Below are positions 22,009-33,042 of a stretch of 64,000 nt of DNA, piece by piece. The position numbers and the translations under genes were made by a program. The stretch comes from Sympetrum striolatum (Eukaryota; Arthropoda; Insecta; Odonata; Libellulidae): assembly GCA_947579665.1 (NCBI GenBank), contig OX388349.1:25514459-25578458 (forward strand). Direction: 5' to 3'. The notes beneath the pieces were generated by a model, which did not search any database, had not been told where the DNA came from, and saw only the letters and a list, made by a program, of their open reading frames with translations. Numbering within the stretch: the first letter of the stretch is position 1; each line of letters opens with the position of its first letter.

Positions 22009-22335
22009 GTGTTTTTTTATACACAAATCAAGATATTCATTTCAAGGCTGCAAAACTGTACTTACCTCATCCAGGAGAAACGAGAAATAAGTCCCAGAGA
22101 GGATGGAATTTGTATTCATTCGATAGTGCATAATCAGCTTTCCACGCCTAAATTCAGATATATGCTGCAATATGCTTGGTACGCGTCAAAACTTGCGGAG
22201 GAAAGAATTTTCTTTCAAAATGTGCGCCAGATATGTTTCCCAGCTGAAGTGCTAAAGAAGAATTGCACTTGTGAAAGGCAATGCTTTATAAGATGCTCAT
22301 GGTGCTGTACATGTATGCGTTTTTTTGTTTATTGA
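22009..22335 (+). pseudogene. fragment of an unidentified Cys-rich, transposon-type protein
   Basis: A 108-codon frame beginning at a TTG or GTG-type codon rather than a clear ATG. Its middle part has a convincingly protein-like composition: a HNQLSTPKF segment, MLQYAWYASKLAEER, VRQICFPAEVLKK, then a cysteine cluster spaced C-x-C-x3-C-x3-C-x2-C-C-x-C before the frame ends at TGA. Such a cluster suggests a zinc-binding module. From memory it resembles C-terminal Cys-rich segments of transposon-derived proteins in insects, but I cannot name the family. The start and upstream part look degraded. It lies about 110 bases outside the Tc1-like end, with no sign that the two belong together. Confidence 0.35.
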
Positions 22336-22466
22336 TAAATTTCTTCCTGATACTTGTAAAGGAGCGCAATGTTATGAATAACAGAAAAATTAAAGATAAA
22401 TTAAAGCATACCAATAAATCACATTATTTCACTGAATTGCACAACCAATTAAATTTCATGAACTAA

Positions 22467-24186
22467 CTGTTATTAAATGTCACCAAAATCAGATCCTGTA
22501 ATTAGTATCGACTTCAATAAACATTGCAATAGAAATGTTTTTGTAATGTTGAGTAAGGAAATGTATTTACTTTGGATAAAGCTTCACATGCATGTTTTTT
22601 GCGTTACGAACCTTAAATGAAGAATCGCGCTTGTGAATGATATTTTACGGGACTACTATCAATTTTAAGAGATAGCCAATTTAATTATAACCACCAAATA
22701 CCAGAGGATTCCAGAAAGCTATGTTACCAACCTTCAATCATCATACTTTAAGTGAGGCTCTCCGTCAATTGAAGTTCATTTGGTTGAAATAAGTTTATTC
22801 GATCGGATGTCGAGTGCAAGAATGGAAATATTGCTCTTAAGTCTATCAGTGAGTAATAAGGAAAGTACATAATAAAAGAAAATGAAAATAATATTACAGA
22901 ATTACTCGCAAACAGCGGGTTATTCTCTACCGATTTGGCAGGCGCGGGTGTGTAATGCTAAGTTGCCTATACTCAGATTATCGATTTTCAATTAATTATT
23001 GCAAAAAAACAAAGGCCCATTCAGACGAATGGCAATACAGTTTTTCATTAATCTACTTTCTGCATCACCACAAAAATTTTCATCAAAATCCCCGGGCAAA
23101 AGTGAGAGTTAATTAAATTAAAAGTCTCCCCTTGTTAGTTAATTTTTGAACAATCATCTACTGGTCTAAATATTTGATTAAATCTATGGTGGAAACTTGA
23201 CCATCTAACAGTTCAATTGATATAACAAATGGCTAAGGATAACTTTCGTTATGGGAATGAATTTGGGTTACTTTCCCCTACGTTCCTAATAATTACAATC
23301 TCTATATTCTACATAATTTACGTCAGACATATACAGGTGATTTCCTGTAAGAAAACAAGTACGTTAAGTGTGTATTTGTGTCCATTCTCAGCTCGTAAAA
23401 TTCAATTTCCTTACAGACACGCAATATGACGTGACTCACATATCGCTTTTACCCCATATCAGCAGCTTTGTCAAGGGACAGGAATTAGCTCGTAACACGT
23501 CTCTCTAAGAACAATTTTGCCCTCTGTCCTCTTTAAGATACTGCCAGAACATGTGGTATCATATTAACATAGCGAAGGAAAAGTTCTACATTGAGCGTTA
23601 ATCAGACAAGGAAGCATCATGAGGAAGGCAAGCCACGAATTTATTTGTTAGCCTTAGATAAAAAACTCTTGACCATAGGTTATTTCGATCTTCTGTAAAG
23701 TCACGGCCCATCCGTGAACTTCATTTATCATACATTGAGCGTGTACTGCAAAAATTCATAGGTATATGTGTATGAAATATATTCCCAAATATACATTAAA
23801 AATACATTCATATTCCCAAGTATTCGTAGATAGATATACCTAGTAATGGATTAAACTTGCCACGCATTTAGCATGAATCCATCTCTTAATGCTACAATAC
23901 CGCTTTATATAAAAATAGATTGTGCACAAAGTATAAAAATTATCTAGATATTTCATGGAATTCTATACTCTCTAAGCACGATTTAAATGCGACAACTCAG
24001 AAGAGGTGTTTAGTCAGCTCTTGAATCCCTCTCTACTATATATATTCTATTTGGCACCTTTAACGTTGTGCAAAATTTGGAAGTTGTTGCTTCTTTAACT
24101 TATGTTATGTAAGAGAACACCCTATATGATAGAGAGCAAAAGTTTTGTTAGAGGAAATATTCGAAAGTACGCTTCTGAAGATGCTA
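22467..24186. other. AT-rich DNA, nothing recognised
   Basis: Only short open frames without recognisable motifs. Confidence 0.5.
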
Positions 24187-24217
24187 CACACGCACACACA
24201 CACAAACACACACCCAC
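24187..24217. repeat. (CA)n microsatellite
   Basis: A mostly CA dinucleotide run with single-base interruptions. It accounts for the low-complexity frames read on both strands here. Confidence 0.8.
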
Positions 24218-26156
24218 CATTGATGTGTGACATTACTTCGGATGCCTGTTGTTTTTCCTTTCCGCACTTTAACATTTTCTTTCTCATGTTTTTTCTCTTA
24301 TCATTTTCTACTCTTATATTTTCTATCTCATTATAAAAAAGGATGGGCTGGATGAAGTAGGAGAATTTTAGTCTCAATCTTAACCAAATAAAGACGATTA
24401 TTATTATTATAAACAGCAGAAAGGAAATGTCCACAAACTTGATGCCAGGGGGCTAATTCAGTTGGTGTTCTAAGATTTAGTATGATCTGAATTATAATTT
24501 GCGCTAATGCCGCAGTATTAAAAAAATGAACAATTGCTAATTTCCACATAAAATAAGTAATGAGAATCCAGTGGAATTATCGTTCTCTTTAACTTTTGTT
24601 TTTTATTATTCATACATTTACTATTTACTTTGCTGACCAGGAAACTAGGTGGACTGCTATTATCCTCCTGCATTTTCAGTGTATACCATATTGTTCGCAA
24701 AATTAAGGGTAATTAATTTTAATTGGAACGACACAATTACCATTCAACAGCGTAAGACACCATCAGACTGCATAAGAAATTATCACTCTCTAACTAAGTA
24801 AGGTTTAGTCTATTTCAAATAGTTTAGCATCGAATCGAGAAAAACGAATTCAATCATCAGCAAAAATTCTCAGAAGAATCCTTTCCATTTATACCCACTT
24901 GAAGTTATAAAATCTACTATGAAAAATTATATTAATGAGTGTATTTAATTTCAATGTGTGATGAATAGGCCACAAATGGTTCAAATTTGTTAGGTTTTGC
25001 ACGCTCACAACACTGATGTCCCTCATTAAAAAATATTTGGTGCGTTTATTCGTGCTGTTTCAAGGTTAGTTGTAGAAGTTGTCAAATAAATATTAATCGT
25101 CAGATAAAGACGCGGCATATATTAGTGCTCGGAAGTAAGAGCTTTGCAGATAGATCAAAGGTATTATAAATCGGGGATTGTAATAAGTGTTTCATTTTAT
25201 AATAGTTTAACGAAAAATCGTAATCATCCTTAAGCTTTTTCACTCAGGAGGAATTTGATACTCATAGGTTTCTTTTTATATCTGTACATAATTCAATAAA
25301 TCATTAGTAGAAAGAGAAAGCTTTTGGAGATTAAGACAAATGAAAAAGCATTGTGAAGAAGAGAATCGTTGTACTTTTTCCGTAGTGTTCATTAAGAACA
25401 AATTATATTTGTGAATTATAGTGAATTTGTTACAATTTTATTTTTAATAAACATTGTGGTTTAAGCACAACGGTTCTATTCTTAATCTTCGTGTATTTCC
25501 ATAAAACATCGCCAGCGACTGTGAATTTAAAAAGCGTAAAGAAGAGAAAACGTTTTGATGCGTTTAAGAATCCTGAGTCTGCAATTAGGAAAAAAGTAAT
25601 CCATGAAAACACTGGATTGGATAATCTAAAACATTTGGAAAACCTGAAAAACCTAGTAACCACCGTAATTAGAATTTAAAGAGAAAGAGGGAGAAAATAA
25701 TTAATAAGGAATATTTAATGAAAAGTTTCAAGAGATGCTCAGTAGAATTGCTCATTATATTCAATAAAGATATACATACAGATAAAGAATTTTTTTTATA
25801 CCACAAGAAATAAATATCACTCCAAACTGTTTCTAATTAAATATGTGCAAGATAATATAGAAACAAACTCCGAAAACCATCAAATAACGGTTAGTTAGCT
25901 TGGCCGTACTTAAATACCGGGAGTTGTTCGATAATAATTGATACAAAGTCTGAGAGTTGATATTCTCAGTTTTTAATTTTTCCACATTTTCCTCTAATTT
26001 TGCCTTGCTTCACTTGACAAAGCAATACATTCATTTTTGCCTATATTGTGCAAATCAAAGTTCAAAACGCTAGGTTGAAAGATCTTTGAAAGTATTAGCA
26101 TCCTTTTTCTGAAATCAGCTCCTAATCGATTCTCATATAATAGCAGTGACCCTTGA
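24218..26156. other. AT-rich DNA with weak traces only
   Basis: 24765-24845 has ATCACTCTCTAACTA and TTTAGCATCGAATCGAG in the order and approximate spacing of the satellite inner monomer, possibly a distant relative. A 62-codon frame at 25491 is lysine-rich and unrecognised. Confidence 0.35.
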
Positions 26157-26384
26157 GCAAACATACGGGGTGAATACCTTCCACCACCTCCTGAAGAAGA
26201 TGGAGAAAAGAGATCGAGGGCATTTTTATACGACATCAAGAGACCGCGTCTCGGAAAAGGAGATCTTCCTAGTCGGGAACAATTAACAAGCAGCGATTTC
26301 TCAAAAGAAAGGAAGGAAATGAAATGGCATTCTTTGGGCGTGGCAAAGTTAGTTCTTCGAGAGAGGTCCGTAATTAAAGTCTGA
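26157..26384 (+). other. coding-like open stretch, opposed by a 134-codon frame
   Basis: Stop-to-stop frame of 75 codons with a hydrophilic composition, including a PPPPEEDGEKR segment and KRPRLGKG. The opposite strand is open for 134 codons (25994-26398, from an ATG-type start). Both cannot be coding and neither has a recognisable domain. At this base composition one or two frames of that length are expected by chance in 64 kb. Confidence 0.15.
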
Positions 26385-26911
26385 AATGGATTGAGCAAGG
26401 GTCTGTTAGTGGACGGAGGTTGAAAATTTGATCTCTTTTGTTAACCGAGGAGATGGAATTGAAATTAAAAGAGAGCCGTCTATAAGGATGAGGGAGACTA
26501 GAATGATGACTTTTTTGTCAGAGGAAATTGGTGTTCACGGTAGCAGGTGTGGTACAATATTTGAGATCCTGATTACAGTCGAATTCATCCCCATAGGTAT
26601 AAAAACGATCCCTAATGAATAAGATTTCGTTTCTACAGTAGAGGTCTGAGGTGAGAAACATTCGGCCATTTTTCTAAATTTTATTCATGAATTTAAATAT
26701 TTATTAAGAATCTTTACCATTTGAAGATTTAATATACGTAAAAATCTGAAGATACTCTACCAAGGTTTCCCTCATTAATGTATTCGTATCCCTTTCTATA
26801 CTTTTATCATTTCATTTTGCCCATGGATAGTAAGAATTGCAAGGACGTCATTTATACTTTGGTGATTACTTAGAAGACTGTCAGCGTACATTTTAAAAGC
26901 ATTTGCCTCTA

Positions 26912-27268
26912 TCAAGTAGTTTCAAAAAATGGGTGCATTCCATATTTATTCACCGTTTTCCGATTCCTTTCATATCCATTAAAGTGCGGATCACCCGGAG
27001 TTGGCGCATGAGTCGGAGGATCTGCCAGATCTCACTTTGGTCCCAATAAATTCTTCTCTTTGTTTGCCTCCATATCTTCCGACTTATCTTCCTCCACCCA
27101 GGGCTCCTCCCTTGGCAAACAGAAACATTCATCTTTAGTTTGTTTTCCGCGGTACGAGATGCTTCAATTGTTTGTCCTCCCCACCACCTCAAGAACAACA
27201 CGTTTCGGGTCCCAGTAAAAATTAGGGTTAATGAGTTTTCGGAACGTGATGTCAATATCATGAAACAT
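26912..27268 (-). pseudogene. possible decayed coding fragment, unidentified
   Basis: Read on the minus strand from ATG at 27268, this frame gives a charged, ordinary-looking protein composition, including NPNFYWDPKRVVLEVVG, an acidic/basic KSEDMEANKEKN segment and GDPHFNGYERNRK, ending at TGA (26912). It is interrupted by two in-frame stops. A second minus-strand frame is open for 111 codons over nearly the same bases but is less protein-like. I recognise no family. If real, it is a dead exon or transposon fragment. The evidence is composition only. Confidence 0.2.
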
Positions 27269-29079
27269 AAATAAATATTAGCCATCTTGAGTGTTATAAC
27301 ATTGCGAGGCGGGCTGTAAAAGAACGAGTTTTTCCAACGAACAATTTTTATTCATATCCTGTGCGGTCGATGAGTTATTAAGGGTCGACTAACGGGGATG
27401 GCAAGGTTGATCAACCTTTTTACATTAAGAGGAAGTTACACTAAATTTATTTATATCTTTCTTTAATTATGTCTCGGGCTAGCAAATACCTTTTAAACTG
27501 CAACTTAGTAGTACTACTCCAGTAGCTTTTCGTGAATATTACTCATAATATCGTAGAAGATTTTGAAATTAGGTATGGAATATTATGGTGAAATCTATTT
27601 TTCATAAAGTGATAAATCCACGACTAGATCGATTAAAAACGATTTTGCCGATTAATAACAACATAATACACATTTGATAATTTTAATAAGCTCGTGATAC
27701 TGGGACAGCTAACATGCAACTCTGGACGAAGTCTTATTATCGTAATACACCACCATTTATTTTTGAAGTAGAATTAAGTATATCGCAAAAATGCCGTAAC
27801 TCGTGAAAAGTGACTTTTTTGATACTTTGGTTTAAATATTTCCTCATGGTCAATTTAGTTCTCAATTTGCGCAGCGAAAAATTATCACTGAAAGATTATA
27901 AAGTTAATTTTAGTTTGGTGTCAAACCATATAATATACTTTTTGAATGAAGTTTGCAAAAAATCACAAAGTTCTGGGGCATATAATTAATAATCCGATAG
28001 TTGTTATAGAATGTATTTGCGTAACATTCATAAAATGCTGAAGCTAAAGAACGAGAAAAATTATTTCCATATTTATTTCATTTCACGAGTGGCATTTGTC
28101 CGTATATTTTTGCTTATAATAAAAAGACTAATCTATCTCAGTTTCTGATTACTTCACAGCAGTCTTTCAGTAAGGCTAGAGGTATTAAAATTCAGTAATT
28201 TATATAAGTCTGTAGGCGAGTTATATAACTACTCCAACACCAAACAGTGGAGTTAAAATGGCTGTTGCTTGATGTAATGGTTAGACGGAAAACGGTGGTG
28301 GAAGTAAATATTTTGGAATTTGTATGAGCAAAAATGGGAAATGGTTTTAGAATCCAAAGGTGTCTGATTCGAATGGAGTCATAGCCTCGCTCAATCGAAA
28401 AGGTCTCAAAATATTCCTTTACCATGGCACGTCAGACCGGTTATGAGTCAGTCCTAAATCTCAATTTATAATTATTCTCTTCTATCGTTCGCCAGAGATA
28501 TGTGTCATAGTACTCGCTGATGAACCGAAAATGTTTTGATTTCGAAGGAAGTTTCAAGATATCTTTTTCAAGAAAGTCTTTCCATTGTTTGTCCTTAATG
28601 CATGACAACCGTTCCCTTTCGAAGAAATCGTTCAGGTGTACGTGGTATTAAAATGGTGGTCACATTAAACATTTGAAGCGATAAAAAATAAATCTTTTTG
28701 TATTTAGTAATATTTTCATCTTTTTTGCACGTATCTATGATAAAAAAATATAAATTTTCTGTAAACATAAGAAAACTTCTGAATCTAATTGTATTATGCC
28801 GCTAAAATTTGGTAAATATTCAATCTGGAAACTGACTAATAATAGAAACAATTGTTTCTTAGGTTAATTTATGTATTAATTCAAACAATGTTTTGCATTT
28901 TTAAATTTATTTGGAAATCAATTATTATATTTACTTATGAGTAAGTATGCATACAAAGCTTGGAAAAAAATCTTAAATAATTCCCGAGGTAAAAATCAAA
29001 ATAAATCTCAAATATCGTAAGGATAACTAAAAATTATTTATCTAAACTCTCATTCCCATAGTACTACTTATTTATCTCT
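27269..29079. other. AT-rich DNA, nothing recognised
   Basis: No supported feature. CTGATGA with a nearby CGAAA at 28515 lacks the stems a hammerhead would need. Confidence 0.5.
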
Positions 29080-29478
29080 TCACTTTCCTTTTCTATCGGT
29101 CCGCCTTAAAACTGCTCCTGTCACATAGCTTCCATTAACATCGTTTATTATTTTGGCTTTCCGTTTTCCCATACTTCCGAATTCATTATCTGTAACCATT
29201 TTCACGTAATCTTCAAAGGCGAATGGAATGTATTTGGCGAGCAGGCATCCTTGTAAGCGGCATTTTACTTGCTGTAATCGAGCTTCTATGAATGGCCTTC
29301 ATTACGAACGGTCATATCCGACAAACACTATTCTTGCCTCAGAATACCTTGGGTACGGCGTTCACTCTCGAGAAATTGCCCTCAAGGATTTCGGCATTCA
29401 GTTTGTCTTTTGCGAGTGTTTGCAGCGTAGGTTCGACGTTCACGACTGCAGGGAAAGTACTTGTCTCGGATATCAGTC
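29080..29478 (-). pseudogene. decayed coding fragment, unidentified protein
   Basis: On the minus strand, a frame starting near 29478 gives a protein-like segment with STFPAVVNVEPTLQTLAKDK and GNFSRVNAVPKV. At about 29345 the sense moves to another frame, with ARIVFVGYDRS, two adjacent in-frame stops (TAATGA), then EARLQQVKCRLQGCLLAKY, FAFEDYVKMVTDNEFGS and a basic KRKAKIINDVNGSYVTG tail to TGA at 29082-29080. One frameshift and two stops over 130 codons mark it as dead. CACTTTTTAG immediately precedes the start and could be a splice acceptor. I do not recognise the family. Plus-strand frames over the same bases look like shadows. Confidence 0.4.
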
Positions 29479-29531
29479 CTAAAAAGTGCGAAATTAGCAG
29501 GATTCAGGTATTGTTTTTTATAATAGTATAG

Positions 29532-30583
29532 TTAGCCATACGAACCACCAGTGTCCACCTAAGGATTCGGAAATTGAAAGAGGCTGAATGAACAAGACGA
29601 GTGACTACCAATTGAAAAATCTCAAATTATTTATTCATCAAGGATATAACTGGAACATCACTATTGTACGAGTGTTAATATCGCCATGAAAGAGAATTGT
29701 TTTTCCAGTGTTATATGACGCCCGCCTGTGGAACATTTTTAATAGTCTTTGAAGGAGAATGGAACTGCCATAACGGAATCAGGGCTCGGAAGATGGGGTC
29801 TGCTAATCAAAATATCTGAATCCCGCACTTAATTTTTTCTTGGTTAACGTTGAGGAAATGGGCTCAGAAGTGGATAATGTGCCTGGAATTCCTCTCCATG
29901 GCCCTGCTTTGATTTTAATGTGATAGTGAACTTTCCAATACTGGAAGGGACATATTACGTCATATGTTGAGGAGTATGTGTATGGCGTGAGAGTGAAAAA
30001 GTGTTTCATTGCTGTTATCGACTCCTATTTTACTGTTTTCTTCGATGGTGAGTGACGTAAGGAACACGACTTATTGTTGTCTTTGCTACAAAGGATTGCA
30101 CTATGTCCGAAGGTATGGATGTAATTCATGCTATTGTTTAGTTAACTAATTATCTATTTCAACTATCTGATAAATGGCTTCAAGTTCTTGATTCTGATTT
30201 GGTAATTATTTACTTATTATTTATTTCAACTAACAAATTAATCGATCCAATTAACTGTTCAATTACGAAAGACAATATTTTCGAACAAGTTGCTTTACGA
30301 AACTTAGCGAAACTTCTGAATCTATACAAGGAATCAAACTACGGTGACTTTTTGTCATGTTTGTATATATTCCTGTATTCAATTAGGATAATATTAAATT
30401 AGAACGGTTTCAAGGAGGAAGGAACTATTTCAAATGTAATTTTATGCAAAGAGTGCAATGGTTCATATGACATTTCTGGTCCTCTGCCTTCATGATTCCA
30501 ATTACAAGGAATGTTATAGCTGCACTGTTTATGAACTCCAAGGGGCGATGTTTCGTAGAAGGGTATTTTACGTCCGTGGAATA
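29532..30583. other. AT-rich DNA, nothing recognised
   Basis: Only short frames, for example 67 codons at 30199-30402, without recognisable motifs. Confidence 0.5.
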
Positions 30584-30640
30584 TCCGGTCACCTGAAGAT
30601 GGCTGTTCCAGCCGAAACTGGTCGTGTTTTCTAATAAATG
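30584..30640 (+). repeat. LINE/SINE-type 3' tail with hairpin
   Basis: CCGGTCACCTGAAGATGGCT followed by GTTCCAGCCGAAACTGGTCG and TTTTCTAATAAATGG is a tail motif shared by many non-LTR elements and their SINEs. GGCTG-TTC-CAGCC (30601-30613) forms a hairpin, and CCGGT pairs with ACTGG on either side of it. No coding region precedes it, so this is a heavily 5'-truncated copy. Confidence 0.5.
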
Positions 30641-32884
30641 GTGGAAATTTTAAAACTGAATCTTTTAATTATTTATTAGCTATTATTAGTTACTTATTAG
30701 AAATTGTACAGTATGATTATATTAAGGGAATTAAAGTTTCAGATTCAGAATTCAGTAATGCTGAATTCAACATGAATTTGTTACTGTGCTATGCATGGCT
30801 CAAACAAGTTAATTTGGAAGTAAATTAAATAAAATGAGAAGTATAAGATTGAATTGAAGGTTGCCATCATTAAGACAAGTTGGAAACGAATGCTCAAAAA
30901 CAGAATCTTTGGTAACATTAAATGACCGTATAGGATCAAATCTAAGTTTAAAAGTATGTAAAGAGAGGTTATCATTGTATCTTCGTATTTTAGGTAGTGA
31001 GTATAATTACGATGACAATTTCAACTAAGAATATCCTCTACTATATAATCTTTAAGAATTTTCATTTAATGATTCCTCTCGTAGAGGTATCTGCACAATT
31101 GTTACGATAATAAATATTTTGTTTTACTAAAGTCATTGTTTAAACTGTAGGATATTTAATCGCTCCCATAAGTATCATAAAGTTCAAATATTGAGTTATT
31201 AATGAATATCGAGAACTTAAATTTAGCGATTCCCAGTCAAAGCCAGAAGACCTAGGGTATTTATTATGTTTTGTCCATAAATATTCCTGTGTATTTTTCT
31301 CTGATTTAATAGGATGATTTATAATAAAACAAAAATTGATTAATCCATTAATTCTAATCATTCGGTCTCCTGGCATAAACAATGAGGCTTAGAAACGGAA
31401 AGTTATTTAGTATCTTCTGTATATGTGTATGCATTAATATTAAACTATCCTTAAAATTAAACTTCGTAGACGAGAAATGTCTCGTAAGTTTAATTATGCT
31501 TCAGACACGTAACGATAAGTTTACATATAATTTTATCATCTACAGACATGGTTGGAATAGGCTTTTAAGATCATGAAGTTACCTTACTTACGTATAAAAT
31601 AAGTAAACAACAAAAGAGTACATTCAGAACGTGTATTAAGGAGATCAACATTTTTATGAAGTAACAAAAACTAATTAATCGACAAACGAAGTTTAATTTC
31701 TTGTTTTTGACTTCGAAACATAGTATGATGTGATAAATCATGTGTTGTTTTTCAGAATTATGATTTTTACACAGGGTTCATAACAGAGGATTTCCAAATT
31801 GTTAGGTAACGCTCATTCATTTTGAGTATTGAGCTTAAAATTATATCGATTTGGCTATTTATAACTTAAAACAATCGCTAGTACTATAAGATTAGAAAAT
31901 ATTGAAAAATTATTTTGGTTTTGTTTAGCAATAAATGTCCTTAACGCAGTGCTTATTAAATAAATTTGTGAAATAGTTTCATCTTTCTTACTTCGCAGAA
32001 ATCGCTGAAGTAATTTCTTCGTTGACTTCTTTTACCGAAGGGAGTGGTATATTCTGGACTGCACAAATCACCAAAGGCTTCTCAGGTTACTACATCGGTG
32101 AGTGTAAATGACATCCTGTTTTACCTTGTAAGGATGAACTTTCATAATTCATAGTAAGGGGCTATGAAAGATTTTGTTTGCTTTTTCAATGATCCAGTCA
32201 ATTTCGAATAGCAAATGATGTAACTTTGCTTTTAATCTTTCTTTACTTCGAAGCAAAATATTCTTTGTAATACTAATGCGTGGATGTTGCAGTTTTAAGA
32301 CAGGTGTTGGAACACAATGCAAAATACGGACATATAAGTTCTATATTTCAATATCTAGTAGGCAAAATCAATTTTCCGCCTAAGAATATTTTTACATATC
32401 ATGTAAGAGTATTAATAAGACATTTCGTGAAAAAGTTTTTATCTTCTGGAGTTCCTCACCTTTCAGAAATTAATCGAAAACTTTCTGCTATGCCTTTTTA
32501 AAATATTGTAACATTCAGGCGAAATACTTCTATAGAAATTCTTTCGGATAAAGTGATTCATCTTTTATATTATATGTTGATTTATCTGGAGATACTCCGT
32601 ATTTGTGTCTGATGAACAATATTTTTCTTTCGATGCATACAAAATTATTTAAATACTAGCAAAATGGAAATAGGTAATTATTTTGAAGAAATCGTGAAAA
32701 TTAAAAACACTAAATACTTCAATACTTCGATCAGTAAAACGTACTTCACAACCTGGTCAAAGCATTAATATCTAAATCTTTCATTTGCTAAGTGCTTTAA
32801 GTCCTTGCTAGCTAATTTTCAATCAATCACTGTCCGTCTTATTTTGTTTGTTAGTTTGACAGAAGAGAAGAATATGTTTTCATA
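30641..32884. other. AT-rich DNA, nothing recognised
   Basis: No supported feature. A 73-codon frame at 32280 begins with GTG and has no domain. Confidence 0.5.
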
Positions 32885-33042
32885 TCCACGCTCAATTGGC
32901 CTCTCTAATAGCATTAGGAAAAAACGACCAAAAGCAATTTTGTATATTTCAGATTACGTTTGGTCAATGCATCTCGAAGATCGCGTTCGCTCTTTACTGG
33001 AGCTAAAATTACACTTGCTTCGTTTATAAGTTCTGACCCGAT
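32885..33042 (+). repeat. dispersed repeat, copy 2
   Basis: Diverged partner of 15420-15578: GGCCTCTCTAATAGCATTAG, AAAAACGACCAAAAGC, TCTCGAAGATCGCG, CTAAAATTACACTTGC and GTTCTGACCCGATG in the same order. The two copies are 17 kb apart in the same orientation. Confidence 0.6.

Noticed and set aside
25994..26398. 134-codon minus-strand frame as a gene
   Set aside because: No domain, a coding-like frame opposes it, and a frame of this length is expected about once by chance at this base composition.
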